A stretch of DNA of 64,000 nt from Methanobacteriota archaeon (GCA_016841625.1 JAENYU010000010.1:29428-93427), one strand, 5' to 3'; positions 25,829 through 35,023 are shown, counted from the first letter of the stretch. A program made the numbers and translations. The notes: generated from the letters alone by a model not told the origin.

Positions 25829-27721
25829 GAGTTTCTGTCTCTTTTCCATGATGTGCTGTTCTATCCCATCGGCTGCCTTTACGGCATCATTTTCCACTCT
25901 AAGAACCCCACCTGTTACTTCCTTGCAGTCTTCGGTCAGGAGCTTGACCAGGTCCGGGCCTCCGGTGACGGTCGGAATAGGGTTTACGTAAGTGTAAAGC
26001 CCGAGCGCCAGGGCAAAGATGGCGTCAATGGTAGCTTTCTGTTCCATGTATTCCGGGGCTGCGGCTGCAACCGGAAGGTCCGGGACAGGAGCTCCCAGGA
26101 CTGCAGAGATGGCACCCAGAAGGTCGGCAAGCCTGCCGGTGTCGGTGCAGGTCCCGTAACTGAGCACGGGCGGAACGCCCAGGGCTTCGCATACCCCTTT
26201 AAGGCTGTCCCCGGCAAACTTCCGGGCTTCGGGGGAGCAGAGGCCTGCGACCTGCATAGCTCCGTTTCCGCAGCCCAGAGAGAGGACCAGGATGTTTCGC
26301 TTAATCAGCTCTTTCACCACGGCAACGCTGTGCGTGTCCTGTCCGTAGTCCCGCAGGGTCGTGCAGGAGACCATGCCCACAACTCCTTTAATCTGGCCGC
26401 TTTTTATGGCGTCAAGGAGAGGGTCGAGGCTTCCTCCCAGAGCTTCCAGGATGCTCTCGGTTGAAAAACCGACAACGGCTTCTTTCATAGGGAGCTGTTT
26501 TACCCCTACGATCGATTTTTTACGTTCCTTGAAGTTTTCTAGCGCCATTTCCAGGAGCTTTGAGGCCTGCATTCCAGCCTCCTTAGGGTTGTAGTTCAGG
26601 CGCTCGTTAATGCCTTCGAAAGCTACGAGTTCGCTTACAGGCAGGAGTTTGAACCCGTATTTTTCGGCGTAGAGGGGGGCAACAGGCAGGGAACAGTTCA
26701 TGTCTGCGGCAAAAAGGTCCACAGCTCCGCTCGCAAACACCGCTTCCTGGGAAATCCAGTTCCCTGTGAAACCGTAGAAGACATCGTCTTCCTCCCACCT
26801 CTGGATCATTTCCTGGCCGGTCTCTATGCAGGCAATAACCCTCAACCCCTTTGCCCCTGCGGCTTTTGCCTTATCCTGCCACTCCTGTTTCCGGGCAAGC
26901 TGGACCATGGCAAAACCAAGGAAGGGTTCGTGGCCGTTCGGAAGTACGTTTACATACTCAGGGTCCAGCACTCCGAGGTCGACCCGCATTGTGTGGGGTC
27001 TTGGGATCCCGAAGAGGATATCCTGGCAGTATTCGTTTACTATCTGGCTCTGGTACGCCATTGCAACGCCCAGACGCATGGCTTTCAGGGCCAGGCTTAC
27101 GTAGTACCCGTCGACGTTTGTCAGGCAGGAACCTGTGGAGAGCATCATTTCCCCGTAGATCCCGCCCGGGAATATCCCCAGTTCTTCCCACCTTTTCTTC
27201 CTTTCAGGAGGGGCAAGAGCCTCTACTATCAGGCTGGGCTCGTATGCCGGCTTGTTAAATTCCTTCTCCACGAATTCGCACAGCTTAAGGGCAATTTCCG
27301 AATCGCTCCCCAGGGTTTCGATCCCTAACCTGCCCGCAAATGTCCTCAGTTTCTCCGGTTCTTTTATAGAGTAAGGGGTTTTGCCTTTTGCGGTTTCCCT
27401 GAGCGTCCGGATGGTCTGGTCCGTGTGGTACTGATAGGTGGACGCCCCCATCACGTTTCTTAGCAGCATCATCCTCATTGCCATGCCGTCGGCGGTAATC
27501 CCGCATACCCCTCTTTTATCTTTGGCAGCGTCTGCCCGGCAAGGGCCGTTGGAACAGAAGTCACAGCGGACTCCGCCCATACAGAACATACACCGCTTAT
27601 CCGGGTCTCCCCCCAGGCCCTGGGCTTCGTAGCGGTCCCAGACGTTGGTCATGTTGTCCTGTTTTATTTTTTCGTACATTTTCTGTACGGACTCGTGATA
27701 AGAAATTCTCTCCTTTTCCAT
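25820..27721 (-). CDS. cooS: Anaerobic nickel carbon monoxide dehydrogenase, catalytic subunit
   Basis: A 633-residue CooS-type enzyme that interconverts CO and CO2 at a Ni-Fe-S C-cluster. Cys ligands for the D and B clusters are in CMFCMGGVRCDFCSNGPCRAD and KRGVCGITADGM. C-cluster ligands are in RPHTMR (His), ADMNCSLP, GMVSCTTLRDYG, LSLGCGNGAMQ and YGTCTDTGR. The start is the ATG at 27721, preceded by GGGGAG at good spacing. The frame from 27751 adds 10 residues upstream of the SD. No electron-transfer protein CooF, nickel inserter CooC or acetyl-CoA synthase subunit is adjacent, so this is an orphan mono-functional CooS. Downstream it ends in a strong terminator; upstream lies a cupin gene. 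Confidence 0.95.
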   Translation of the reverse strand: MEKERISYHESVQKMYEKIKQDNMTNVWDRYEAQGLGGDPDKRCMFCMGGVRCDFCSNGPCRADAAKDKRGVCGITADGMAMRMMLLRNVMGASTYQYHTDQTIRTLRETAKGKTPYSIKEPEKLRTFAGRLGIETLGSDSEIALKLCEFVEKEFNKPAYEPSLIVEALAPPERKKRWEELGIFPGGIYGEMMLSTGSCLTNVDGYYVSLALKAMRLGVAMAYQSQIVNEYCQDILFGIPRPHTMRVDLGVLDPEYVNVLPNGHEPFLGFAMVQLARKQEWQDKAKAAGAKGLRVIACIETGQEMIQRWEEDDVFYGFTGNWISQEAVFASGAVDLFAADMNCSLPVAPLYAEKYGFKLLPVSELVAFEGINERLNYNPKEAGMQASKLLEMALENFKERKKSIVGVKQLPMKEAVVGFSTESILEALGGSLDPLLDAIKSGQIKGVVGMVSCTTLRDYGQDTHSVAVVKELIKRNILVLSLGCGNGAMQVAGLCSPEARKFAGDSLKGVCEALGVPPVLSYGTCTDTGRLADLLGAISAVLGAPVPDLPVAAAAPEYMEQKATIDAIFALALGLYTYVNPIPTVTGGPDLVKLLTEDCKEVTGGVLRVENDAVKAADGIEQHIMEKRQKLGI

Positions 27722-27805
27722 TGTTTCCACTCCCCAATTTGCACTTTTCAATATCGTGAAAAATACCGAGTTTCTAACAAAAAATCGGTTTTCACAACAG
27801 TTTTT

Positions 27806-28144
27806 TCACAATAGTTTTGTTTCTTCAGTCGGTCTGGGCACCTTTACCACAAGTACCCGGAATGTTGAATCACCTTCGTTCAGGAGACGGTGAGGGATTT
27901 TTGCAGGGCTTTCGACTAACATGTCCTTGCTGACCTCTTCTTTTTCATCCCCGATTTCAACCGTAGCTCTGCCTTCCAGCACGTAGAAGAACACGTCCAC
28001 CGGAGTAATGTGTTTTTTCAGTTTCTCCCCCGGTTTAAGTTCAATGTGCATCACCTGTGCGTGTTCGGTATCGTAAAGTTTGCGCACGCTGACATTGTGA
28101 GGATTAGGTTTTTCAGGCGCTGACCTGACATCAAGTATTTCCAT
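27806..28144 (-). CDS. Small cupin-domain protein
   Basis: A 112-residue single-domain cupin. Motif 1 is seen as KPGEKLKKHITPVDVFFYVLEGRATVEIG and motif 2 as SPAKIPHRLLNEGDSTFRVLVVKV. In motif 1 only one of the two usual His residues is present, so metal binding may differ or be lost. The ATG at 28144 is chosen because the G-run GGGGGGT directly upstream is an excellent SD. An ATG at 28165 would overlap it. It lies 84 bases upstream of cooS on the same strand and may be co-transcribed. It could sense or bind a small molecule linked to the neighbouring enzymes, but its function is unknown. Confidence 0.8.
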   Translation of the reverse strand: MEILDVRSAPEKPNPHNVSVRKLYDTEHAQVMHIELKPGEKLKKHITPVDVFFYVLEGRATVEIGDEKEEVSKDMLVESPAKIPHRLLNEGDSTFRVLVVKVPRPTEETKLL

Positions 28145-28257
28145 TCTCTTACCCCCCGGTATCATTAAAGTCCCTTGATTAGGAATATATCTCGATTATG
28201 GTTTAAGAAATAAACTGAAAATAGAATTGTACATGGAAGTTGGAAATCAATACCGTT

Positions 28258-28266
28258 TTTATATAA
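28258..28266 (+). promoter_or_regulatory. TATA box of the first LarA-like gene
   Basis: TTTATATAA begins 29 bases before the ATG at 28287. Archaeal transcription starts about 25 bases downstream of the box, so the mRNA would be leaderless or nearly so. No SD is present, in agreement. Confidence 0.55.
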
Positions 28267-28286
28267 TCTGATACTTATTTCCGGTC

Positions 28287-29561
28287 ATGAACATGAAAAC
28301 TGGTATAAGAAAGATAGACCTGGCTTTCGGGGACGGAGTTATTGAGATTAAAATTCCTGAAAAGAACCTTTCAGAGATCATCCTGCCCTCGGAACCCGAA
28401 ACAAGGGAAGATGAAAGCTCCATAGTCAAAAAAGCCCTTCGGGACCCGGTAGGAAGCAAGCACCTTTCCGAGCTTGTAAATCCAGAGTCCCGGATCGCAA
28501 TCATCGTAAGTGATATCACCCGTCCCACTCCTTCTGCAAAGCTTCTCCCCCCTCTCCTTGAAGAACTCCGGCTCGGAGGGGTAAGGGATGAGAATATCAC
28601 TATAGTCTTTGCCCTGGGCCTGCACCGGAAACAGACCGAAGGAGAGTGCAGGAAGCTTATAGGAGATGAAATCTTTGAAAACTTCCGCTGCATCCAGCAC
28701 GACAGGGAGCACTGCAGGCATATCGGGGAAACCAGCTTCGGTACCCCGGTAGAAATTTTCGAAGAGGTTCTGGACGCAGACCTCATTGTCGGGACCGGGA
28801 CAATCGAGTTCCACTACTACGCGGGCTACGGCGGCGGCGGAAAGTCCATCCTGCCCGGGGTCAGTTCGGAAAGGGCCGTGCTTTCGTTCCACAGTTTTTA
28901 CAGCAGGCTCTTTGAAGGCGATCCTCTTTCCGGAAGAGCTGACAGCCCGGCAAGACAGAACATCGAAGAAGCCGCAAAAATAGCGGGACTCGGCTTTATC
29001 CTGAACGCAGTAATCGACAGCAAGAAAAGAATCGTGACGGCGGTTTCAGGGGATTTCATCGAAGCCCATCGGAAAGGAGCGGAGTACGTGGATGCCATGT
29101 ACAAGGTTCCGGTGGAGCCTGCAGACGCTGTCATTGCCTCCTGCGGGGGGTTCCCAAAGGACATAAACCTCTACCAGGCGACCAAAGCCCTGGAAAACGC
29201 CGTAGCCGCAGTAAAAACAGGAGGTTCAATAGTGCTTGCAGCCGAATGTCCGGAGGGACTCGGGAATAAGGTTTACGAGTGCTGGAGCAGGGAGTGCAAA
29301 AGCCCGGATGAGGCTGTTGAGAGGTTCAGGGAAAATTTCGAGTTCGGAGGGCATAAGAGCGCAATTATCGGAAAGGCGGCAAAGCAGTTCAAGCTCTATA
29401 TGGTCTCGAAACTTTCCGAAGAAGAGTGCAAAAACACTTTCTTTACCCCGGTCGGGACCGTGCAGGAAGCCCTGGAAATAATTCTCGCTGAAAATCCTGA
29501 GGCCAGGATTCATGTGATGCCCGACGGCGGGAGGACGCTTCCTGTCAGAAAAGAATCATGA
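28287..29561 (+). CDS. LarA-type nickel-dependent racemase family protein, paralogue 1
   Basis: A 424-residue member of the LarA (DUF2088) family, whose founder, lactate racemase, uses a nickel-pincer nucleotide cofactor. The N-terminal domain has SDITRPTPSAKLLPPLLEEL and FALGLHRKQTEGE. The active-site region reads EFHYYAGYGGGGKSILPGVSS and then LSFH. The spacing His-10-Lys-16-His equals that of LarA His174, Lys184 and His200, so the cofactor Lys and nickel His are kept. The GGGGK loop (SGGAK in the neighbour) is unusual. Its substrate need not be lactate. It has no SD and a TATA box close to the start. It is followed by a second paralogue. Confidence 0.82.
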   Translation: MNMKTGIRKIDLAFGDGVIEIKIPEKNLSEIILPSEPETREDESSIVKKALRDPVGSKHLSELVNPESRIAIIVSDITRPTPSAKLLPPLLEELRLGGVRDENITIVFALGLHRKQTEGECRKLIGDEIFENFRCIQHDREHCRHIGETSFGTPVEIFEEVLDADLIVGTGTIEFHYYAGYGGGGKSILPGVSSERAVLSFHSFYSRLFEGDPLSGRADSPARQNIEEAAKIAGLGFILNAVIDSKKRIVTAVSGDFIEAHRKGAEYVDAMYKVPVEPADAVIASCGGFPKDINLYQATKALENAVAAVKTGGSIVLAAECPEGLGNKVYECWSRECKSPDEAVERFRENFEFGGHKSAIIGKAAKQFKLYMVSKLSEEECKNTFFTPVGTVQEALEIILAENPEARIHVMPDGGRTLPVRKES

Positions 29562-29640
29562 GGCCAGAAAGGTATCTTGAGACCAGAAAGGAATTATGAG
29601 GCCAGAAAGGTATCTTGAGACCAGAACGAAATCATGAGTA
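29558..29640. repeat. 19-bp tandem repeat (38-bp higher-order) after LarA paralogue 1
   Basis: Two 38-bp units begin at 29558 and 29596. Each is two alternating 19-bp halves, ATGAGGCCAGAAAGGTATC and TTGAGACCAGAAAGGAATT. The first unit begins inside the last codons of the upstream gene. Confidence 0.88.
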
Positions 29641-29707
29641 TTGTTAACCGCATAAGTATTGTTTACTTCATAGTTATTGCTTATCTCCGGCTGTTTACCT
29701 ATACCAT

Positions 29708-29716
29708 TTTATATTA
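29708..29716 (+). promoter_or_regulatory. TATA box of the second LarA-like gene
   Basis: TTTATATTA begins 28 bases before the ATG at 29736. This is the same spacing as for paralogue 1, and again there is no SD, so a leaderless transcript is predicted. Confidence 0.5.
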
Positions 29717-29735
29717 TCATGATATCCTTCCGATC

Positions 29736-31001
29736 ATGAACATGAAGACAAATATAAAAAAGATTAAACTCGCCTTCGGAAGCGAGAAACTTGAGCTGGA
29801 TGTTCCGGAAAAGAACCTCTCCAGCGTCATAATGCCCTCGGAGCCAGAAAAAAGGGAAGAGGGGGCTTTTTTAATCAAAAAAGCGCTTGAAAATCCCATA
29901 AAGAGTAAGCGCCTTTCCGAGATTGTAAACCCCGAATCAAAGGTTGCGGTAATTGTGAGCGACGTTACCCGCCCGACTCCCACTGAAAAACTGCTGCCTC
30001 CCCTTCTCGAAGAGCTTTATATCGGGGGAGCAAAAGAAGAAAACATCACAATCATTTTTGCCCTTGGCCTGCACAGGCAGCAGACCGAAGAGGAATCCAG
30101 GAAACTGGTTGGGGACGAAATTTACGAGAAAATCCGATGCATCCAGCACGATACTGGCAGGTGCAGGCGTGTCGGAATTACGAGCCGTGGGACGCCTGTA
30201 GAGATCTTTGAAGAAGTGCTTGATTCCGATGTGGTAGTCGGGACCGGGGGAATTGAGTTTCACTATTACGCTGGGTACAGCGGCGGGGCAAAGTCCGTTC
30301 TCCCGGGTGTGAGTTCGGAAGTTTCGGTGCTTACAAACCACAAACTGATGATGGAAGAAAAGGCTGTTTCCGGAAGAGTCGACAGCCCTGTCAGGCAGGA
30401 CATGGAAGAAGCCGTAAAAATTGGCGGAATCGACTTCATCCTGAACGTGGTGCTCGACAGCAAGAAAGGGATAGTAGCTGCCGTTGCCGGGGACTTCATC
30501 GAAGCCCACCGCAAAGGGGTTGAGGCTGTGGACTCCATGTACAAGGTCCCGGTTGAGCCCGCAGATGCCGTCATCGTCTCCTGTGGAGGCTATCCTAAGG
30601 ATATCAACCTCTACCAGGCCAACAAGTCCCTTGACAACGCCACCCAGGCCGTAAAAGACGGCGGCTCAATCATCCTTGTGGCCGAGTGTGCCGAAGGAAT
30701 CGGGAACCAGATCTACGAGTGCTGGAATAGGGAGTGTAAAAGTCCGGATGAGGCAGTCGAGCGTTTCAAGCACTGTTTCGAGTTCGGAGGGCACAAGAGT
30801 GCCATTGTGGCAAAAGCCGCAAAAAAGTTCAAACTTTACCTGGTCTCAAAGCTTCCGGAAGAAGGTACCAGGGATGCCTTCTTCACTCCGATGGGAAGCG
30901 TCCGGGAAGCCCTTGAAGAAGTCCTTTCCAAAAACCCTGACGCAAAAATCCACCTGATGCCCCACGGAGGACAGACTCTCCCTGTGAGAAAAGAAGAATG
31001 A
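29736..31001 (+). CDS. LarA-type nickel-dependent racemase family protein, paralogue 2
   Basis: A 421-residue paralogue of the preceding gene, highly similar throughout. Key elements are SDVTRPTPTEKLLPPLLEEL, FALGLHRQQTEEE and EFHYYAGYSGGAKSVLPGVSS followed by TNH, with the LarA His-Lys-His spacing intact. Unlike paralogue 1 it has the standard SGGAK loop. The ATG at 29736 matches the start of paralogue 1 (both MNMKT). The longer frame from 29634 overlaps the promoter and repeats. LarB, LarC and LarE (cofactor synthesis) are not in the window. Its own promoter suggests separate expression from paralogue 1. Confidence 0.83.
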   Translation: MNMKTNIKKIKLAFGSEKLELDVPEKNLSSVIMPSEPEKREEGAFLIKKALENPIKSKRLSEIVNPESKVAVIVSDVTRPTPTEKLLPPLLEELYIGGAKEENITIIFALGLHRQQTEEESRKLVGDEIYEKIRCIQHDTGRCRRVGITSRGTPVEIFEEVLDSDVVVGTGGIEFHYYAGYSGGAKSVLPGVSSEVSVLTNHKLMMEEKAVSGRVDSPVRQDMEEAVKIGGIDFILNVVLDSKKGIVAAVAGDFIEAHRKGVEAVDSMYKVPVEPADAVIVSCGGYPKDINLYQANKSLDNATQAVKDGGSIILVAECAEGIGNQIYECWNRECKSPDEAVERFKHCFEFGGHKSAIVAKAAKKFKLYLVSKLPEEGTRDAFFTPMGSVREALEEVLSKNPDAKIHLMPHGGQTLPVRKEE

Positions 31002-31543
31002 AAAGAAAGAAGGATCGTAAAAACAAAGCTCGAAATTCTTTTTTCTTTCCTTTTTCATCTTCTGTTTCTTCTTCTGTTTCTCCTTCTGTTTCTCCTTCTT
31101 TTCTTTTCTTTTCTTTTCTTTTCTTTTCTTTTCTTTTCTTTTCTTTTCTTTATCTCTGAATTTCCTCTTCTGTCTCCTCTTGGCAAAAGGATTTTTTGAA
31201 ATTTTGAACTTAAGGTGAGTTTGGGTTTCTAACATCTGGAACAAGAAACCGGGTTGCTTAGATTCTGACATTTTCTTCTTTGTGTTATGGAAGGATCAGC
31301 CGACTTCGTGACCGGTGAGAACTAGGGATTTTGCGAAAAGGGGGAAACCCTGGGCTGGTTTTTGAAGGATACATGAAAGACAAGATGTTGAAACCGAAGA
31401 CATGGAATCAATCAACAGTGATTGAACCAATTAAAATAGAGAAAAGAAAGGAGAAAGGAAAGAGAATGGAGAAAAGAATGGAGAAAGAGAAAGAACGAAA
31501 AAGAAAGAAAAGAAGGGATGATTTGCCCTGAAAGCTAGCCTGC
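31002..31543. repeat. Spacer with (TTTTC)n and a purine-rich block
   Basis: A perfect TTTTC pentanucleotide run of about 11 units lies at 31097-31151, inside a longer pyrimidine-rich stretch from about 31037. A strongly purine-rich block (AGAAAGGAGAAAGG type) lies at 31436-31517. The two are roughly complementary in composition. They sit after the LarA pair and after the convergent symporter gene. No credible gene is present. Confidence 0.85.
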
Positions 31544-33202
31544 TTAAACACTTGCAGGGTCGGCATTTTTGTGTGCAGACTGCTCAAGAGCGTCTTCATC
31601 CTCATCCTGGGGCCTGAGGCTGTAGCACTTATCCAGGAATTTTTCAGGCATCGGTTTTGTTGCCAGGCTTACCACGAATGCTACAAGGAATGCGAGTGGA
31701 GTTGCGATCAGGATCGGGTCCACAAGGGGCCAGGTACCTGAAAGCAGGGTCGCTTTTCCGAAGATTGCCTGGCAGATCCCCAGGGGAACCGCTTCTTTTC
31801 CATGGACGAAGGTCAGCCAGAAAAGGCTGCCGAATGATCCGACTACCAGGCTTGCAACGGCTCCTTCCCTTGTTATACGCTTCCAGAAGAGTGCCCCCAT
31901 GTAGATTGGCAGGAAAGCCGAGGTACAGAGGCCCATGAACATGGCTGTTGCCCGGGCGATTATGCTTATTGGCAGGATGTAGGCCAGGACGACAGAGAAC
32001 AGGATGGAAATGGCTATCCCGAAGCGTGTGGCATGGATGGTTGTGCCTTTAGATTTTCCTTTCTTAACTCCTTCCTGGTAAAAGTCGTGCCCTATGGCTG
32101 TGCCCATGGCATGGAACTGGGCTCCGGAAGTGGACATGGCAGCCGAGAGCAGGCTTAACATGAAGAACATCACGAAAAGTTCGGGCATGGCGCTGTTAAG
32201 GTATTCCGGCATGATCAGGTCCGTGTTACCCCCCGCAACTTCGAGGGCTATCTTGCCTGTGGTTCGGTAGAAGTATACGTTGGAAAGGGCTCCTACCACG
32301 TAGGCAACCCCTGCCATCATAAGGATGAAAGGCCCGCCCACAAGGACTGCCCTTTTCAGGGAGCGGTCGTCCTTGACCGTCATGAACCTGACTGCGAGCT
32401 GGGGCTGGGCAAGGACCCCTATGCCGACTCCCAGGAAGAGGGTAGAGACCATCGTCCACCAGAGCGGCGACCCGAAGGAAGGCATGGCAGTCCAGCCCTG
32501 GTGTCCGATGTCAGCAAGACCCTGGGGAACCAGGGGAGCCATATCGGTCAGGGTCTGGTGGGCTCCCACGACGCCTCCCAGTTCTACGTAGGTGAAGATT
32601 AGCAGGAAGGCCATCCCGATAAACATGAGGGTGCCCTGCAGGGCATCCACGTACATGACGGAAAGCAGCCCGCCTTTGATAACGTAGGATGCTATGATAA
32701 TCGTGAAGATGAGAAGGGCAAGGTTGTAGTTGATCCCCAGGGTCGTTTCAATGAAGCGAGCGGCCCCAATGAGAACACTTCCGGCGTACAGGGGCATGAA
32801 AACCCCGATCAGTAGCCCGGAAAAGCCCTGGATGAAGCGGGACTGGAAACGCCTTCCCAGAAATTCGGGAAACGTAACCGCTCCAAGGTTTAACCCCATG
32901 CGCCGGGTTTTTGGCCCGAAGACCACGAAAGCTATGAAGATCCCGAAAAAGATGTTCATGAAGACGAGCCACAGGAGTCCCATTCCCAGAGATGCGGCTA
33001 CGCCGCCGAACCCGATGATCGCCGAGGTGCTGATAAAGGCTGCCCCGTAGGAAAGGGCCATAACCGCCGGGTGCACCTTCCGGCCTGCAAGCATATACCC
33101 GTCAGTCTGGGAACTCTGCCTGTAGCCCATGCGGGCAAGGTAGAATATGCATGCCAGGTACACGAGAACGAGGATGATGAGAGTTGAGGTATTGACTGCC
33201 AT
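31544..33202 (-). CDS. Sodium:solute symporter (SSF family)
   Basis: A 552-residue integral membrane transporter of the SSF family, with about 13 hydrophobic segments. The opening MAVNTSTLIILVLVYLACIFYLARMGYRQ, GRKVHPAVMALSYGAAFISTSAIIGFGG, LGRRFQSRFIQGFSGL and LSAAMSTSGAQFHAMGTAIGHDF are family marks, including residues of the usual Na+ site. Substrate candidates are proline, pantothenate, acetate or other organic acids and cannot be fixed by eye. A very good SD (AAGGAGATAT) precedes the ATG. A 54-residue accessory protein gene lies about 140 bases upstream on the same strand. Confidence 0.88.
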   Translation of the reverse strand: MAVNTSTLIILVLVYLACIFYLARMGYRQSSQTDGYMLAGRKVHPAVMALSYGAAFISTSAIIGFGGVAASLGMGLLWLVFMNIFFGIFIAFVVFGPKTRRMGLNLGAVTFPEFLGRRFQSRFIQGFSGLLIGVFMPLYAGSVLIGAARFIETTLGINYNLALLIFTIIIASYVIKGGLLSVMYVDALQGTLMFIGMAFLLIFTYVELGGVVGAHQTLTDMAPLVPQGLADIGHQGWTAMPSFGSPLWWTMVSTLFLGVGIGVLAQPQLAVRFMTVKDDRSLKRAVLVGGPFILMMAGVAYVVGALSNVYFYRTTGKIALEVAGGNTDLIMPEYLNSAMPELFVMFFMLSLLSAAMSTSGAQFHAMGTAIGHDFYQEGVKKGKSKGTTIHATRFGIAISILFSVVLAYILPISIIARATAMFMGLCTSAFLPIYMGALFWKRITREGAVASLVVGSFGSLFWLTFVHGKEAVPLGICQAIFGKATLLSGTWPLVDPILIATPLAFLVAFVVSLATKPMPEKFLDKCYSLRPQDEDEDALEQSAHKNADPASV

Positions 33203-33342
33203 AAAAATATCTCCTTAAAAAACGTTCTTTAAAAAAAGCTTATTGGTTGGATACAGGGTCGTTTTTACCGCAGGCTTCACCAGAGCTAACCTCCCGAAAT
33301 ATCTCTGAAAATTCGGTCTGCTCCTGCCAACGTTCGACCGGC

Positions 33343-33507
33343 TTATTCCTGAACAGCAGGTCTTGATGTGTTGCTCTTCACTACCTGTTCCTCTTCCTCT
33401 TCCTCTCCTTCTTTCCAGTTCAATGCCCCGTACACAACACAGCCGAGCGCACTAAGCACACATAATACATATGCAAGCCAGATCTGTGGATCATCGATTC
33501 CTAACAT
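33343..33507 (-). CDS. Symporter small accessory protein
   Basis: A 54-residue gene read directly from the minus strand. It encodes MLGIDDPQIWLAYVLCVLSA followed by LGCVVYGALNW, then an acidic tail (GEEEEEEQ). One membrane helix spans about residues 8-30. Small proteins with this MLGI-DP-IW-AY opening are encoded next to SSF symporters in methanogens and are named for that. The SD AGGGTGA sits just before the ATG at 33507. It is placed immediately upstream of the symporter, so it is probably a subunit needed for its assembly or activity. Confidence 0.8.
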   Translation of the reverse strand: MLGIDDPQIWLAYVLCVLSALGCVVYGALNWKEGEEEEEEQVVKSNTSRPAVQE

Positions 33508-33735
33508 CTTTCACCCTTCTTATTATGATAATCTGTTACTCGTTAACATGACACTTGTTAGCATAGTTCATATCGGGGTTTTTGATATTTAAATATATTG
33601 ATTTCCGGGGCTTGCAGCAGGAAGTCGGTTTCCCTGGTTATGTGTAAAAAAGAATTGAGAGGAAGGTTTTCCGGGATTTAAAAAATAAAAATTAAAAAAG
33701 GTGAAGGATAAAAATCAAAAAAGTGAAGGGTAAAA
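33508..33735. other. Spacer between the accessory protein gene and the TnpB element
   Basis: The stretch should hold the promoter of the accessory protein and symporter genes (AT run around 33580-33600). Short repeated AAAATTAAAAAAGGTGAAGGATAAAA motifs lie at about 33680-33740. No gene was recognised. Confidence 0.45.
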
Positions 33736-33843
33736 GTGAACTACCCCTCCCTGTCTCCTTCGGAGCCGAGGAAGGGGCTTCCTGCTTCATTTCCCCTAGT
33801 ATCCTAGACGAATCCACAGGCTTAACCCCACGTTCCATAGGGA
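33730..33843 (-). ncRNA. Right end and putative omega RNA scaffold of the TnpB element
   Basis: Downstream of the tnpB stop, the minus strand reads through a conserved-looking block with GAAGCAGGAAGCCCCTTCCTCG, a CCGAAGG loop and GGGAGGGGTAGTTCAC. This matches the usual layout of IS200/IS605 right ends, where TnpB's guide RNA scaffold overlaps the end of the gene. The guide would follow the GTTCAC end (about 33735). The boundary is inferred from the pattern and not verified. Confidence 0.5.
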
Positions 33844-34956
33844 TTATATGACTATCAAATTTTGATCTTGCAGAGCAAACTTTTTAATATTTATAGCGGC
33901 GTTTATGTCCCTATCATGAAATGTTTTACATTCAGGGCAAACCCACTCCCTTATTTTCAGGGTAATGTCCTTATTATGATAGCCGCAAACATTACACAAC
34001 TTTGTTGATGGCTCAAACTGTCCTATTCTCAGAATGGTTTTCCCGTACCATTCGGCTTTATACTCCATTTTTTCAATGAAGCTAGACCATGAAGCATCAC
34101 TTATGGCCTGTGCAAGGCAGTGATTTTTAACCATATTTTTAACTTTCAGAGTTTCAAAAGCTATTGCTTGGTTCTCGCTGATTAATTTTAGTGAAACTTT
34201 ATGCTGAAAGTCTTTTCTTTGATTAGTCACCTTTTCGTGAATTTTGGCAAGCCTTTTCTTAGCCTTTTCCCGGTTCTTAGACCCTTTTTTCTTTCGGCTT
34301 AATTGCTTGCTAACAACTTTAAGACGTTTTAAGGATTTTTTAAGGTATTTGGGATTATCGATTTTTTCCCCATTTGACAAAACGGCAAAATCCTTAATTC
34401 CAACATCAACACCTATTGTATTTTGTTCTGTGAATTTTTGCTTTTCAGGAACTTCTTTTCCATCATCCACAAGAATACTAATGAAATATTTTCCTGTTGA
34501 AGTTTTGGAAACTGTTGCTGTCTTTGTTTTCCCTTCAAAAGTCCGATGGAGTACAGCTTTAATTTCTCCCATTTTTGGAAGTTTAATTATATTTTTTTCA
34601 AAATCTACTATATAATGTTGTGGTATTTGGAAGGATTGAACAGGATTTTTTTTAGATTTAAAATTTGGAAATCCGGTTTTTTCTCTAAAGAACTTAGTAA
34701 AAGCAGTCTCTAAATTTTTAGTTACTGCTTGCAATGATTGTGAATTTGCTTCCTTCAACCATTCATGCTCTTTTTTCAGGTCTGGAATCATTTTGTTAAG
34801 ATCGTACCTAGAGATCGATTTTCCTTCCTGTTCATAAGATTTAATTTTCTGTTCTAAAGCCCAATTATAGACAAATCTACAGCAACCAATTTGATTATTT
34901 ATGCTTGTTTTTTGTTCTGCCGTAGGATTTAACCTAAACTTATAGGCTTTTAACAT
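33844..34956 (-). mobile_element. tnpB: Solitary IS200/IS605-family TnpB (RNA-guided nuclease)
   Basis: An intact TnpB of 370 residues. It starts MLKAYKFRLNPTAEQK with an OrfB-type helix-turn-helix region. The RuvC-like catalytic acids are all present: Asp in IGVDVGIKDFAVLSNG, Glu in AIAFETLKVKNMVKN, and Asp in FHDRDINAAINIKK. The zinc finger is CNVCGYHNKD ... CPECKTF. No TnpA transposase is adjacent, so transposition would need TnpA in trans. TnpB uses the RNA from its right end to cleave target DNA at the empty site. The preferred start is the ATG at 34956, one codon after a TTG. It lies between the symporter accessory gene and gatD. Confidence 0.93.
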
Positions 34957-35023
34957 CAAGTTAGTATATGCTTTACCAATTTATATACATTTCAGTAAAA
35001 GCACACTCATTATGAAAGTTTAC

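Noticed and set aside
31331-31531. 66-codon Lys/Glu/Arg-rich frame after the LarA pair
   Set aside because: The translation is only a reading of the purine-rich block (AAAGAGAAAG and similar) and has no SD.
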